Positions 12,294 to 24,900 of a stretch of DNA of 64,000 nt are shown here, piece after piece (the first letter of the stretch is position 1; each line of letters begins with the position of its first letter). A model generated the notes under the pieces. The model saw only the letters and a list, made by a program, of their open reading frames with translations. It was not told the DNA's origin and did no database searches. The stretch spans positions 1,240,001-1,304,000 of the forward strand of contig NW_024067677.1 of NCBI RefSeq assembly GCF_009389715.1, in the 5' to 3' direction. Source of the stretch: Phoenix dactylifera (taxonomy: Eukaryota > Streptophyta > Magnoliopsida > Arecales > Arecaceae). The position numbers were made by a program, and so were the translations under genes.

Positions 12294-13124
12294 TCTAAGC
12301 CCTAGTCAAACGAGAAGCTCAGAATAAGTTTAGACTATAGATAATTAATTGTTTGGGAACATATATAATGTGCTTCATATCATTATTTATCTTGTTTACT
12401 TGAATGATGTCACTTGGATCAGAATGGCAAGGTTTCAAGTAAATGTGCTTTATGTTCTGAAGACAACGGCACTACTAACATTCTAGATAATGATTCCATC
12501 TATCCTAAACGCAAGCATGGGTGAACAAACAAAACATCATTCAATGGTCGATTATCATAGCCTTCTGAGGAAAATTTTCTATACTAGACTCATGGTATTG
12601 AAAATTCCACCATTACTCTCTATCTAATCCCAAGATCATAGATTACTATTATGCTGAAAATCTCTATTCTGCTATGTGCTCGTAAAAGATAGTATGTTCT
12701 CACATTAAATTATATCTTCTGATGCGAACCATGAAGAGTATAAGTCATGATATTTTTAGTTTACTGAAAATTACCAGTATAGGAAGAAAAGTTGAACAAC
12801 TTGTAGGATGAATTTTCAGTTGTACAACTTTTTTTTTCTTAACAATTCAATAAGAATAGGAATGACACTGCACTCATCCCTGATATAAAAATCCACAGAT
12901 AATAAACTTTAATAAAACTATAAGTTGTTCAAATTATATATGGATTTGCACTACAGGCATAATGTTAGTTAACTGGTCAATGATTTAAAAATTCTAAAAT
13001 CCAAAATGGGACATTGAGATAATAGATCCAAAATATCAATATGACCTCTCTCTCTCTCTTAACATCTGGAAAAAAAAAATGCATCTTCTGGAGGTCTCTA
13101 GTCCATGTATTATGTAGTTGCAGA

Positions 13125-13160
<36 letters not shown>

Positions 13161-14028
13161 GAGGTACACTTGTAGAAACATCTAGAAATAGAAATACATC
13201 TTCTGGAAGTCTCTAACCTATGTATTATGTAGCTGCAGAATTTCACAACGCACAATATGCTAGTATAGGACATTTAAATTGGGAATCTATTTTACTTATC
13301 ATGATCTACACATGTTAAAACATGTATAGGTTAAAAATCAATTGATTTTGATTAGTAGATTATAGCTAAACATTATCTAATATCATTAAAGCTGTTTGTT
13401 TTAACACCTATTAAATGCATAGATTAGAGAACAGCAAAACATAAAAGTTTTGATTTCTAGACTTTTTTTTGTGTTTATCATAATTGATGGTGTAGAACTT
13501 TGATTTGAATGCCCTGTCATTGATTTTGAATCATTAAATCTTTTATCAAATAATTGATTTTAAAACAAATAATCAGTACATGACCAATAATTCTATAAAT
13601 GAGTTGTTAGAATAAGAATCTCTAGACCAATACTAATATTAATACCCATAAATTAAATGGAAATCATTATCATTAGAAAGGGGTATTCATATTTGAATGG
13701 AAATCATCTAGATTTGTATAACAGGACATCATCTTTTGGAGTGGACCAATGATATATATACTTCTTTGTTGGATCCCTTGGAAATTTCCTGAAATTGGCA
13801 AATGTTGCCCATAACATCAAGCTTTATACAAAAGAAAACTTAGTAACTTATATAGTGGAAATATATTAAAGAACCATATTGTAGGTGATCATTAAAAAAC
13901 GATCTTAGAAGTGTAAGCAACATAGTTACAGAAGCTATTCTCCTTTGGTTAGTGTAAACTTCATTTATATTTTTGTACTAAAAAAAACTTCCTTTATATT
14001 TAGTATTTTAAAAGATTGATGATGTCAC
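12294..14028. other. AT-rich intergenic stretch with (CT)n microsatellite
   Basis: No gene seen. A (CT)n run lies at about 13127-13157. Two similar blocks flank it, each with ATCTTCTGGA.GTCTCTA and GTATTATGTAG.TGCAGAATTTC (about 13082-13127 and 13199-13244), suggesting a local duplication with repeat expansion. The rest is unclassified AT-rich DNA. Confidence 0.5.
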
Positions 14029-14165
14029 TAGTTCAGTTGGTAGTCACTGGGGGCTGTTACCAGTGACCTAGGTTAAGACTTTTAAATCCTGTTTAGCCAC
14101 AGTTCATGATCTCAATGAAATTCTATAACCTTGCCCATTTTCTTTTAAAAAAATATTATTTAAAA
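14029..14165 (+). mobile_element. Possible tRNA-derived SINE fragment
   Basis: An A-box-like TAGTTCAGTTGG (14029-14040) is followed about 30 bp later by a degraded B-box-like GGTTAAGACTT (14071-14081), then an A/T-rich tail ending in A and T runs near 14160. It does not fold as an intact tRNA: no acceptor-stem complement and an altered T-loop. A tRNA-related SINE relic is the simplest reading. Confidence 0.4.
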
Positions 14166-14393
14166 ATATTTTAGAATTGAAAACCTCTTTTGGGGCTTCA
14201 AAAGCTTAGCAGTAACTGCTATTTTAACCCTATGATGAGCCAAATCTCAGCTTACAAATGTGATAACTGATGATAGATTTACAACTCAAGTATGACACTA
14301 CCATAGGCCATCTGAGATGATGTTACATTAGCTAGAAATTATGTATAAATTGAAAACACCCCTGGAGCATCTTGAACAGTGTCAATAGTAGAA

Positions 14394-14563
14394 TTGCTAA
14401 ACTTTTGGAGCCTTGTCGGTCATATGCCATAAAAAAAAGAAAGTCATGGTTCTTATTTAAGACTTATACCCTGAGGAGTTGCTAAACTTTTGGAGCCTTG
14501 TCGGTCATATGCCATAAAAAAAGAAAGTCATGGTTCTTATTTAAGACTTATACCCTGAGGAGA
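14394..14563. repeat. Tandem duplication, 85 bp unit, two near-identical copies
   Basis: The unit begins TTGCTAAACTTTTGGAGCCT and ends ACTTATACCCTGAGGAG. It occurs at 14394-14478 and again from 14479. The two differ only by one base in an A run, so the duplication is recent. Confidence 0.95.
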
Positions 14564-15185
14564 GAGTTCATTTGCTTTAGGCTTGGCAGATTTTAGCACT
14601 TGCACGAAAATGATCAAAGCATACTGCTAGCACTAAGCATGCATGATGCTTGTCGTTATTTTATTACTACGAAGCAGTCGATTGAATGCATGAGGTTCTT
14701 GTCCCCTGTGAGGCTTGTGCACAAACGATGTTAAAAAATCCTGGTTGCAATTTTGAGTTTCTAGCTTTTCTTTTTCCAAAAACATAAAAACTGGGGCAGT
14801 AATGACACTTGGTGACCTCGTTTCTATTTTAATTTTTCAAAAACTCTTATTCCAATTTCTAAAAATTGAGGAAGATAAAATCTACACTCCAAAATTTTTG
14901 AAAACCAAAACAATCAGCGACCGCCATTGACGGACACCACCATTATCTCTGCTACCGCTACCAAAACCACTATCGCTATCACAACTGCCATCAAGCAAAT
15001 TTCAAGTTTTCGGTTCTCAGAAGATAAACCGGTTTTAGTTTTTAAAAAGTGAAAACTGAAAACTGGAAGAGATGCCCCTTATGGTACTATTAATTGGCAT
15101 ATGTATTTTATAAAAAAAAAATGAAAATGAGCCAAAGCCTAAAGGCATTAAGAAAGTGAAGTTATCCTCTCAAAAGAGAAGGGGA
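14564..15185. other. Intergenic stretch, nothing recognised
   Basis: AT-rich sequence with a short ACC/GCTACC-type degenerate trinucleotide patch at about 14925-14995. No coding frame of note. Confidence 0.4.
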
Positions 15186-15189
15186 ACAT

Positions 15190-15420
15190 ATCAGAACAAG
15201 GTTACAGTCTTAGAATGTAATCAAGTAAACAAATTCGCCCGTTATTCTGAGCCAAGATCGTACTAATGTAATCTCTGAAAAGAAAAACAACCTTCTTCTG
15301 AACGACCTCTATGCCTTTTTGCTTGATGGAGAAGATCCTTGCATCATATTCCTGCCAAATGGACCAGCTAACAACAGCAACCACTACTTCCCAGCTCCTT
15401 CTCCATTCTTGTCTTCACCA
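15190..15420 (-). mobile_element. Probable LINE (non-LTR retrotransposon) 3' coding fragment
   Basis: The minus-strand frame reads SWSIWQEYDARIF followed by KKVVFLFRDYI. It resembles the tail after the reverse transcriptase in plant LINEs and related genes, where a W.xWxERNARIF-like motif is common. The piece is only about 75 codons, with no RT domain visible next to it, so it is a truncated relic. Confidence 0.4.
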
Positions 15421-16502
15421 TTTTCTCTCAAAGAACAAGTAATCACCAATACTAGTTGCAGAGGAGAAAGCATATAGCTGAGAGCTGAAAAACTACCAAA
15501 GCTTTCTAGAGAATTGGCACTGAACCACTACTAATTGGCAATTCAGTAGAAGATGAGCCAAGAGAAAACATACTAAAGGACTTGAATTTTGATATTCTTG
15601 AATTAATAATCATGGATGTTAATAGAAGAATTAATTGTTCTAATATAAATGAGAAATGTGCAACAAATAATATAGAAAACTCCGCAGCATATATCCAAAA
15701 CAAAATAGGCATATGAAATTGCCCAGGCTCCAAACAATTATGTTTTTAGCATAATTGGCATGACTATTTGTCGTATTGCCCTATTGTTTGCCATAGTCTA
15801 TGCAGATCCAAATCAATTTGGGACCTCAAAATCTTTAGTTGCCACCCTAGCAAGAGTGAAGCCCAATCTCAACCTAATTTCAAGCCTGCCTGGCTTAAGA
15901 TATGGGACTCGACCTGGCCAATCCTTTGATTCCCTTCACCATGGTCCAAGCATCTTTCCCACCCACTCTAATCCCTCTTTATCCAACCTTCTACCCAAAT
16001 CAAACAGATCAAGTGCAACAATATTTCACTACTGTGGCTAATAAATTAGCCACCAACATCTTCAAACAAGGCCAACAACCTAACCTCTACCATGGTTCAC
16101 TTTGTCACTACATTCATGACTACCCAAGCCCTCTGGCTACTCTAAGATCAAAGAACCCACCTACAACCCGACATCAAAACCCTCCACCTGCCTTATGCCT
16201 TAATACCTTTCCTCTATCACCATACCAAATAAATGTCCTGCAGCCCACCAATCAACAATACCATAACCACACTCAACCTATGGCCAATCGTAACTCAAGC
16301 ATAACCATTACTATCCCTAGATGCAGTCTTACACTAAGCCCAATCCCTAATCCTGTTGTGGTACCTTAAGCATCTGTATCATTCCCATCATCTGTAATTG
16401 AGGTAGAGTGACAAGAACCTGGTTACCCTCTATACCTAACATCTAGGCCCTACTATCCCCCTTCATTGCAACTGATGGACATGTGGATGATCACCAGAGA
16501 AC
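15421..16502. other. Intergenic stretch with proline-rich open frames of unknown nature
   Basis: Overlapping plus-strand frames at 15760-16041 and 15902-16369 encode proline, asparagine, threonine and serine rich text without recognised domains. They could be part of a retroelement gag-like ORF or composition artefacts. They are not called as genes. Confidence 0.35.
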
Positions 16503-17195
16503 TTGCAACAAAATGTTAAGATCTTTGTTCATTATATTTTCACATAAGGTATGCATATGGATTTAAAATATCTATACCTTCCTATAATGCTGATTTTGGA
16601 GTTGATTTTATGCTCTTGGGAGAGATCGAGGTTGTGGAAAACATAAGACATTTTGAGAATTACCATACATGACCACTTCACTCCACATGCTCTATCTTGT
16701 AAGGTTTTCTTAGCCATAGATCTCCAACAACTATAGGCTAAGGGGACACTCTATAAGGAGATCTTCTATTGCTTTAGAACAAGCCTTCTTTTCTCTTCTT
16801 CTCGCTCCCTTCTTGGTGAAGAAGCTCTATAGCAACCTCTCTATCTTTTCTTTCTCCCATACACCCCGCATATCCATTGATCGAATCCTGGAGATTTTCG
16901 GAGTACTTGCAGCAGAATTGTAGGACCTTCGTTCGTGATATTTTCACACAAATGAGCATGCATATAAGTTTAAGATAATTATAACTTTCCATATTGGTAA
17001 TTCAGAAGTTGTTTTAGTATTCTCAAGAGATAATAAGGTTGTGAAAGTACACGACCCCCTAAGAATTACTATTCTCAGCCACTTCAGTATATGTGCACAT
17101 CATCCAAGCCTTTTTTAGTTATGAATCTCCAGAATCCACAAGCCACAAAGATGCACTATGAGAATATCTTGTCTATTGCTGTAAAATAACGCTTT
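16503..17195. repeat. Two diverged direct copies of an approximately 290 bp segment
   Basis: About 16503-16790 and 16908-17195 share the same order of words. These include TATTTTCACA, then GCATATGGATTTAAAATA versus GCATATAAGTTTAAGATA, then GAGGTTGTGGAAAACATA versus AAGGTTGTGAAAGTACA. Near the right ends ATCTTCTATTGCTTTAGAA pairs with ATCTTGTCTATTGCTGTAAA. Divergence is high, so the duplication is old. Function unknown. Confidence 0.7.
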
Positions 17196-17217
17196 CTCTC
17201 TCTCTCTCTCTCTCTTC
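17190..17217. repeat. (CT)n microsatellite
   Basis: Uninterrupted CT dinucleotide run beside the duplicated segment. A second CT-rich run is at 18315-18365. Confidence 0.9.
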
Positions 17218-18980
17218 TTATAGATAAAACCATCAGGGTACCAGCATCTTTCACTATTGTTTCTTAGCCTTAAACCCTAGGGCGCCTACTCCATGTACTT
17301 ATAAAGGAGGGAGGTGACAAGGTTTCATCCTTGGGCACCTACACAAGGGCTCTGATAGCCCTTGTTGGACTCCACTGAAATAGTGACAACCCCTTCTGGA
17401 TATTGCGTTCTTATGTGGAGTGCACCATCTAATGACACTCAATAAGGAACGTAGGGGTGGCCCTCTTAGTTGGCTACTCGAACTTTGGTCCTACTTTCTT
17501 TTGATTAGTCTTTTTAGATGAGATCATAAGATTACTCTGATACTATTTTTCCCCTCATGGCAAGGATCCACATGATCTCATGGGCTGATTCTCTAGTCTT
17601 TACACATGGATCCTTTGACAGCCTCGGCTCTCACAGGGTATTGGATAACAGTTCGCATTCTCTCATCAGCTCAAACACCTCCATGTCCATTGAAACTAAA
17701 ATCATAGATACCTTTTTCATTTAGCCATTTTGTCAAACATGCAACAGGCACCAAAAGCACTTGGATTTCCTCAAGTGCTTGGAGAGAAAGTTGGGGAATC
17801 GGTGAGGTGTGTAGGTTCATGAGCTCGACGACCTCTCTCACCTTGGCTTGCTTACAGCAAGCTCCGAGACCGACGGCGCGGTGGGTGGTGAACAATCGAT
17901 GACCCACACTTCATTCGATCACAAGAAAAATCCATTCAAAGGCAAACAACACAGAAAAAAATCGAAAAGCCATGAAAACACGAAAAAATCGAGCTAAAAA
18001 ATTGAAAAAGGGAGCAAAGATAGATGCATCGGAGGGAGAAAGATCGAAATCCAATCCTACATCCTCCACCCACCGTCAATGGCACAAACTGAAACTCTTA
18101 GATAAAACAAAAATTCCAAAAAAGCTGGACCTTTCCAAGGAGCAAAAACAAAAAAAGCAGGCGAACCAAATCTGAAGATCAAATGCAGGAAAAGAAGCAG
18201 AGACCTACGAGTACTTTGATAAGGAGAAAGGTAGGGGGCATTACATAAGAAGCTTATCGCCGCCACGCCATCGGAATCCTAAGCGCCGCTACTGGAACCC
18301 TAAGCGTCGTTGTCAGAGGGCTCCCTCTCCCTCTCTCTCTCTCTCTCCCACCCTCCCTCTCTCTCCCTTATCCCTCATACCTTCTTTACCCGTCCCTCTC
18401 CCTCGCCTCCATCTCGAAGGCTCAAGACCCTCACTTTCTAAATGCCCACTCTAGCTCTAGCCTCTGAGCGCAAGTTCACAAGAGATCAAAGAGCTCTCGG
18501 CCGGAGCTTTAGGCTGGGCCTTAACCACCCCTCTGTGGTTCGCGAAATTGAATTTGGGTCAAATGAATTATTAAAATTATTAAAATTTCAAATGAATTGA
18601 GTCAGATCAAATAAAACTAGAATTAATAAAATCTAAATTCGAATCTGAAAATAAAAAGGATTTAATTCTAGAGCCCAATCTGGCTCTACAAGCTCTTTAA
18701 AATAAGTCGTTCGTATTTGTTCGAGTGACATGTCAACCCAACGTATTTACACCCTATTGGTCGGTAAAATAAACTCACGTGCACGGCAGGCCCATCCCTC
18801 TAGAATGAGTATACCCCCAACCCCGACTGAAGCCAAACCCCTTTGGTCGTCCATCATCCCGGCAACAACCTTGTGGTCTGCTGCTACCTCACCATCCGCT
18901 AATACATTCTTTGCGGCTGCGCTGTTGTGTCTGATCCTTTACTCTCACATCCGAGAGAAGATTGGGATAAGGAAGGGATA
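17218..18980. other. Upstream region of nCBP with an unassigned minus-strand frame
   Basis: The minus-strand frame 17671-17907 includes VVELMNLHTSPIPQLSLQAL and NEKGIYDFSFNGHGGV. It reads like protein, but I cannot assign a family and no partner exon is obvious. 18300-18370 is CT-rich. The last 250 bp before 18981 should hold the promoter and 5' UTR of nCBP, but no TATA box stands out. Confidence 0.35.
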
Positions 18981-21900
18981 ATGGACTCTGCAGACAAGAA
19001 GGACGTCGAGAGCAAGGGTCCTGCCGTCCCTCCTCCCGCCGCTGCTGCGGATGCCGCCGGAATCGAGGTAGAAGACAGGGAGCGCCAAGCTCGCGAGCTC
19101 AAAGCCGGCCTCCATCCCTTAAAGGTCTCTCTGTGTCGCGCTTTCTTTTTTGGTCTTCCAATTTCCTTTGACCTAGATGGGGCTTTGATTCATAAAGAAG
19201 CAAATCACCCCCCTTCCCCCCCCCCCCCTTTGATGGTGTCTTCATTAGAGACCTTGCATTGGTTATCAAATTCCCTCGTTTCCCTTTATTCTTCTTCTTA
19301 TACTGGTCGTTTTGCTAAATATACTACCTTGTGCTCATAAATATAACATGGTTTACATGTAAAAGATGATTGAAATGTGAGATGATTCTCTCTCATGTCA
19401 ATATTTGCCAGCTGTGAAGTATGAAAAATCTTAAATTGGGGATGTTTCACTCATTGAACTTCGTATTTTTGGGGAAAAGGGTGGAGCTTTTCCTTCTAGA
19501 TGTCATATCCTGTCTCTAACTGCCTTAAGTTACCGTAAATTTCTGGTTCAGGATCTTAAACTATCGAAGTGTTTTTTTCCTTATCAAAGAAACAATTGTG
19601 AGTTGTTGTCCCTTGATGGATCGGGAGATATGTTCCTGTAAATTGGAAGAGTCGGTAGTTAGTGAATTCGGCAACAGAAAGCTAGCCTCAATTCTTTGCT
19701 TAACATTCATCATTACAATTATGCAAAAGCTTTGGTTCCAAATTGCTAATGTGTTTTCATATGAAAAAATAATTGTATTGTGATTTCATATGACTATTTT
19801 TTTTCTATATTATGTATGTATGTATTTAGGCTGATTTCCTCATCATTGCTATTGCCCCCATCTCCTTTTTTCTGATGGATGAATTATTCTTTGGACCTTC
19901 AGCACAAGTTTGTATTTTGGTATACACGTCGAACACCTGGAGTACGGACACAGATATCATATGAGGACAACATCAAGAAGATTGTTGAATTCAGTACGGT
20001 ATGCTGCTTTTTGAGTATGGGATGATTGTTGTTTCATTTCTTTGAATTAGCTATAGTTTCTTGTTTTTCTTGTGGTAATGCTAATGCTTGAACTTTGGCA
20101 TGATGTCATGTAACTGTAATATATCTATAGGTTGAAGGATTTTGGGTTTGCTATTGTCATCTGGCACGCCCTTCTTCTCTACCAAGTCCAACAGATCTGC
20201 ATCTTTTCAAAGAGGGTATTCGCCCTTTGTGGGAGGTAATTTTTTCTGCTATGCTTATGCAAGCAGGAGTTAGTTCTTATTTTTCCATTCAACAAAAAAC
20301 AAAGGAGAAAATAAAAGTCCACTGTATATATCTTCAGCTAATACAAGTTAAATGCACCCTGTTTGGTATTGCGCAGGATGCTGCCAATTGTAATGGGGGA
20401 AAGTGGATAATACGGTTCAAAAAGGCTGTTTCAGGTCGATTCTGGGAAGACTTGGTAAGCAAAAGAAGTCAGTTGTTATTTAGCCCTTATATTGGTCAAC
20501 ACCTCTCTGCTTATTCTTTGTATATTCTTGCTTCCATTTTTTGTTTTTCTTAATTTTGACTTTTGATGCTGTCTTTGTAAGCTTTGCCCATACCATTGAA
20601 CATGGTGGATGGAAATTTCACATTTAACCACCTTTATGAATGCCATGCAGTTTTATGACAAGTAGTTCTAGCTTGTTAAAACCCTTTTTGACATGTGAAC
20701 ACCGTATTATTCCTTGCAGAAAAAGATAAATAGATGTGCAACAACTCATATATCATCTAGTCTATCATTCTGAACAGGGGGAATTGAATTTTTAGACTCA
20801 AAACCCTAATAATGTCTTAGGGGCAGTACTATTAAGTTTTCAGTTTGTTGAAAGCCTTCTGACATCTGATTTCCATTTTCTTCCTTACAAAAATGACACA
20901 TAGATGCATGAAAAGTCATATAGCATCTATCTGCTGATATTTTATGGACTATAAGTGGTAGAGAGGTGGTCAAGGTGCTGCATGGTGCCTAGGCACTAGG
21001 TGATTACCCAGAGGTCAAGGCAGTGCGGGAACAATAACTTTAGGAAACTAATACATATATGACAAAATCATAAACAAAAGGCATTAATCTAAAAATTGAA
21101 ATGTTAGGATCAAATCTGATGCAGTAAGCCAACCGACAATTTAGCAACATTTATTATTGATTCATGAATCAATCTCGTTCATTATGCTCAAACATGATGC
21201 AGAACATCAGCATGTTTGCCCAGGAATTCAAGTTGGCCAGTCTTAAAAATTTTGCTATTCACCAACAACTTAATAACCATTTCACTTCCAAGAATGATTA
21301 ACTTTGGCATCACAACTCCTTGGATTGGTAACCTATGAAAGTCCATTATTTTTTATAATCCTATGTTTTTTCATCATTTTTGATAGTTGAACTTAAATCA
21401 ATAGTGTGAGATCAATGTAAATCCATCCTTAGGTGTCAGTTTTAGTCTTTTAGTTCTCCTTGACCTTTGTTTGTCTAGTTTGGGTTTGGGCTCATAATTT
21501 GTATGGCACTCTACTCGAACAACTTGAGTTCACTAGGATTGCATGAAGCTTTATATATATATATATATATTATATTCTTTTATATTTATTAACTTCAGAA
21601 AAATCAATGTTTTGTATAATTAAACGTGTGTACCTCTATTTGTATTTGCATATGCATGCTTAATAATATATATTGAATTAGCCTTTAAAAACATGCCTGA
21701 TCCCCTTTTTTTGGGATCAGTTTAATGCTTGATTTATAATCCTTGAAAGTTTATGTTTAAAACTAGCTATCAACAAAAGACAAATTAGAGCAAAAGCTTC
21801 TTGGTGAAGGCAGCTTTGGGCATGCGATGCCCTTGAAATGAAGACAGGATAATTGACAGGCAGGTAGACACCATGCTGGTTAGACAGTTTAAGATCACAT

Positions 21901-24900
21901 GACTTGGCAGCAAGACCCAATGTTTATTTAATAATAATAAAAATAAAGTCTTAACAAAGGAAAATGACAAAAATCGTGACATCAGGATTAGAAGCCAAAA
22001 AGTTGAGCTGAATTTACATGGATTTACTATTCACATGATATTTGTTTTAATTACCATTAAACTTCATAATATTTTTCATAGAAGACTATAAGAGTTCCTA
22101 CTCAAAGAGCATGATTAACTTTTAAATTAAGATGCACTTACATATTTAAGTTTAGAACATAGGTTATGCAATACATCTTGACAGCTTTAGGCAAGAGGGG
22201 GGAGATAGAGCTATCAAATATGCTAATGTGCTTGACACAAGCACTTCTATTAGTAGGAAACATCCAGTATATTTTCGTATTTGAAAAATAATTTCATCAT
22301 GGTATCTATATATATGCTTATAGAAAAGGAATAGATTTTCCAGTTTGTGAATAAATTACGATGGCATGTTGGCAAGATGGTTGTTTAATCAAGGAAAAGC
22401 AATTTTGATCTACTATATTATTTACAAAGCAATGTAGGCATGACACATTTACTTCCAATATTGGCATGCATGGTAATACCTGAATAATTATTCAGCTAAC
22501 TGAAGTGTAGCAGTCATACAGTTTTGAGTTGGCGGTGCATGTATATGATACTTCATGCAGTCATACATCATGTCTTTGAGTAGGATGAGAATGTAAACAA
22601 TGAGAAAAAACATATATTATTGGAAAGAGCAAGGAAGATGATGTTGCCAAGATACATGCACTACAACTACGAAGCAGAGCATTTGAAATGAGTATACCAA
22701 GCAAGCCATCTGAAGTTGTAGGTCATGATAATGATTTTGGCAATTGAGGACAATTCCGCTATAAGCAACAATTTGCAATTTTCAAACAAATGCAAAAGCT
22801 AGCCAAATATTTCGAAAGAATAAAGATACTAAAAATTAAGAAAATTCAACAAAAGATAAAGATGGTTAAACTATTGAAGCATTTGAAAATTTATTTACCC
22901 AAAACATGCATTAGAAAAGAATAATAAACTAACAAAAATTATACCACCAGAAATAGCTATAGCACCATATAGATAATTCATTAATAAATCATAAAAATGT
23001 GAATAAATCATGCATACTTGGAGAATTCTTAATTCATATATCCAGAACAATATGAAGAATCATCTGGTTAAGGAAATATCGAGAATAATTCCAGAATTTT
23101 ACAATGACTTGGAGAATATTGTTAAAGCGTTATAAAATTGTGGAACAGTTTGATTGACTAACCCAAAAAGTAAGATATGGTCCACTAATAAGGAGCATGT
23201 ATGTGAGTTGAGCCTAAGGTCCAAGAATGCAAGACAATGCTAGGATAGTTTGGTGATTAGAGGAGTGCTCTCTGTTGCCCCATAACCTTACTCATATGTG
23301 GAAACTTGGTGTAAAACTTGCAATATAGGTGAGTAGAGGAAGAGGGATCAAAAGAAGCCATTGATCCTATGATCTATTATTTTCGAGATAACCACAAATA
23401 TCTTTAAAATGGATTATGGTATTCATTATATAAATGTAGTTGAAGATTCCAACTCAAATACTTTGAAAACACCAACTCCATCATGCCTTATTAGATATTT
23501 CTTCCATTCCCATGTGGAATATTGCACAGATGTTCTAGAGGCGTGCAAATATTCCCTAAGGCTCATAAGGAAATGCTGAAGGGTGTTACCTTTAATGGTT
23601 CGAGGAGTATCTCCAAAACTCTAAGACATGTTTTGTTTGCTGGAATGGATATCAATATCTCGTTCCAACCCATTGCCATGATGGATAACTCACCTGGACA
23701 TGAGAATGCTGATTTTAGTGGGTATTGTGTTGCCATAAAAAATGGATAAAACCATACCTAGAGAGGCTTAGTTATCACCTTCCCTAGTAGTGGATAATAT
23801 AAACTATCCACTAAAAGCACATTATAATAATATATGATTTGTTATATAAAGTAATATAACACTAGATAGTTAGATGAACTGCATAGTTAAAAATAAGGAC
23901 AATATGTTACAATTTACTATATAATATTAAATTATATAACTTTGTACTTTATTATGTTACAATTATAATAGAAATTTAATGTATTATTTATATAATGCAT
24001 ACATAAAATACTATGATCATTCTATTATAAATATTTGATCTAACATTACATGTGTATAGTATATAATTATCTATCAAAATTTATTTTTATAATTATAATA
24101 TAATTGATGCAAAGAAATTATATTATACAATTTATTATAATATTATAATATGATATGATATAGTGTGATAATAATAACATAATATATTCATGCAATAAGT
24201 CTATTAGATAGTATTTATAATAATATAATATAACATTTTAAGGTAAATATTATACTGTTTGCGTATATGGATAACATTATAAATTATTATATGTTATTAT
24301 GTAAATGTGAATATCATATAAAATTAATTTCCTAAATGCTAATAGTTATTAAAATTAGTATAATGTGCTATATAATATATAATTGTTATATAATTATATT
24401 ATTACTTGTTATATCATTATAACTACATGATATCTTCATATAAACTGGAATATGCTAAAATGTTTGCTTCATTCACTTGAGATTGCTTAACATGTCCAAA
24501 CTCAAATCAAAATCAGTCAATCTCAGATGTTTCCTTGAAATAGGTTTCCAAGGAGTGGCAAAACTGTTCATGATTTCCATGTCTGACAACCAAACCTAGC
24601 CACTGTCCTGTGTGGACACTAGGCAACTTACTCTGTGTGCACTCTCCTATAGGAGCAGTAATTGCCAAGTAAAAATGGTTCAACTTAGGGAAAATTATAG
24701 GGAACAGAGGGGACTTTAGAACAATTAGTGCTAACATTTTGGATAAGCAAAACTGTGAAACAATGGAAAGATAATATCTTGGGATTGTATATTTGTTAGC
24801 CTTGCCTCTGCCTACAGCATCTTGGTTGTACTGCCCCATAGCTACAACCCTTTGCATCTCTGCATATAATATCCAATTGGTTAGAGAGGATATCCATGAA

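Noticed and set aside
14029..14100. Functional tRNA gene
   Set aside because: A-box present but the B-box is degraded and there are no acceptor or anticodon stems.
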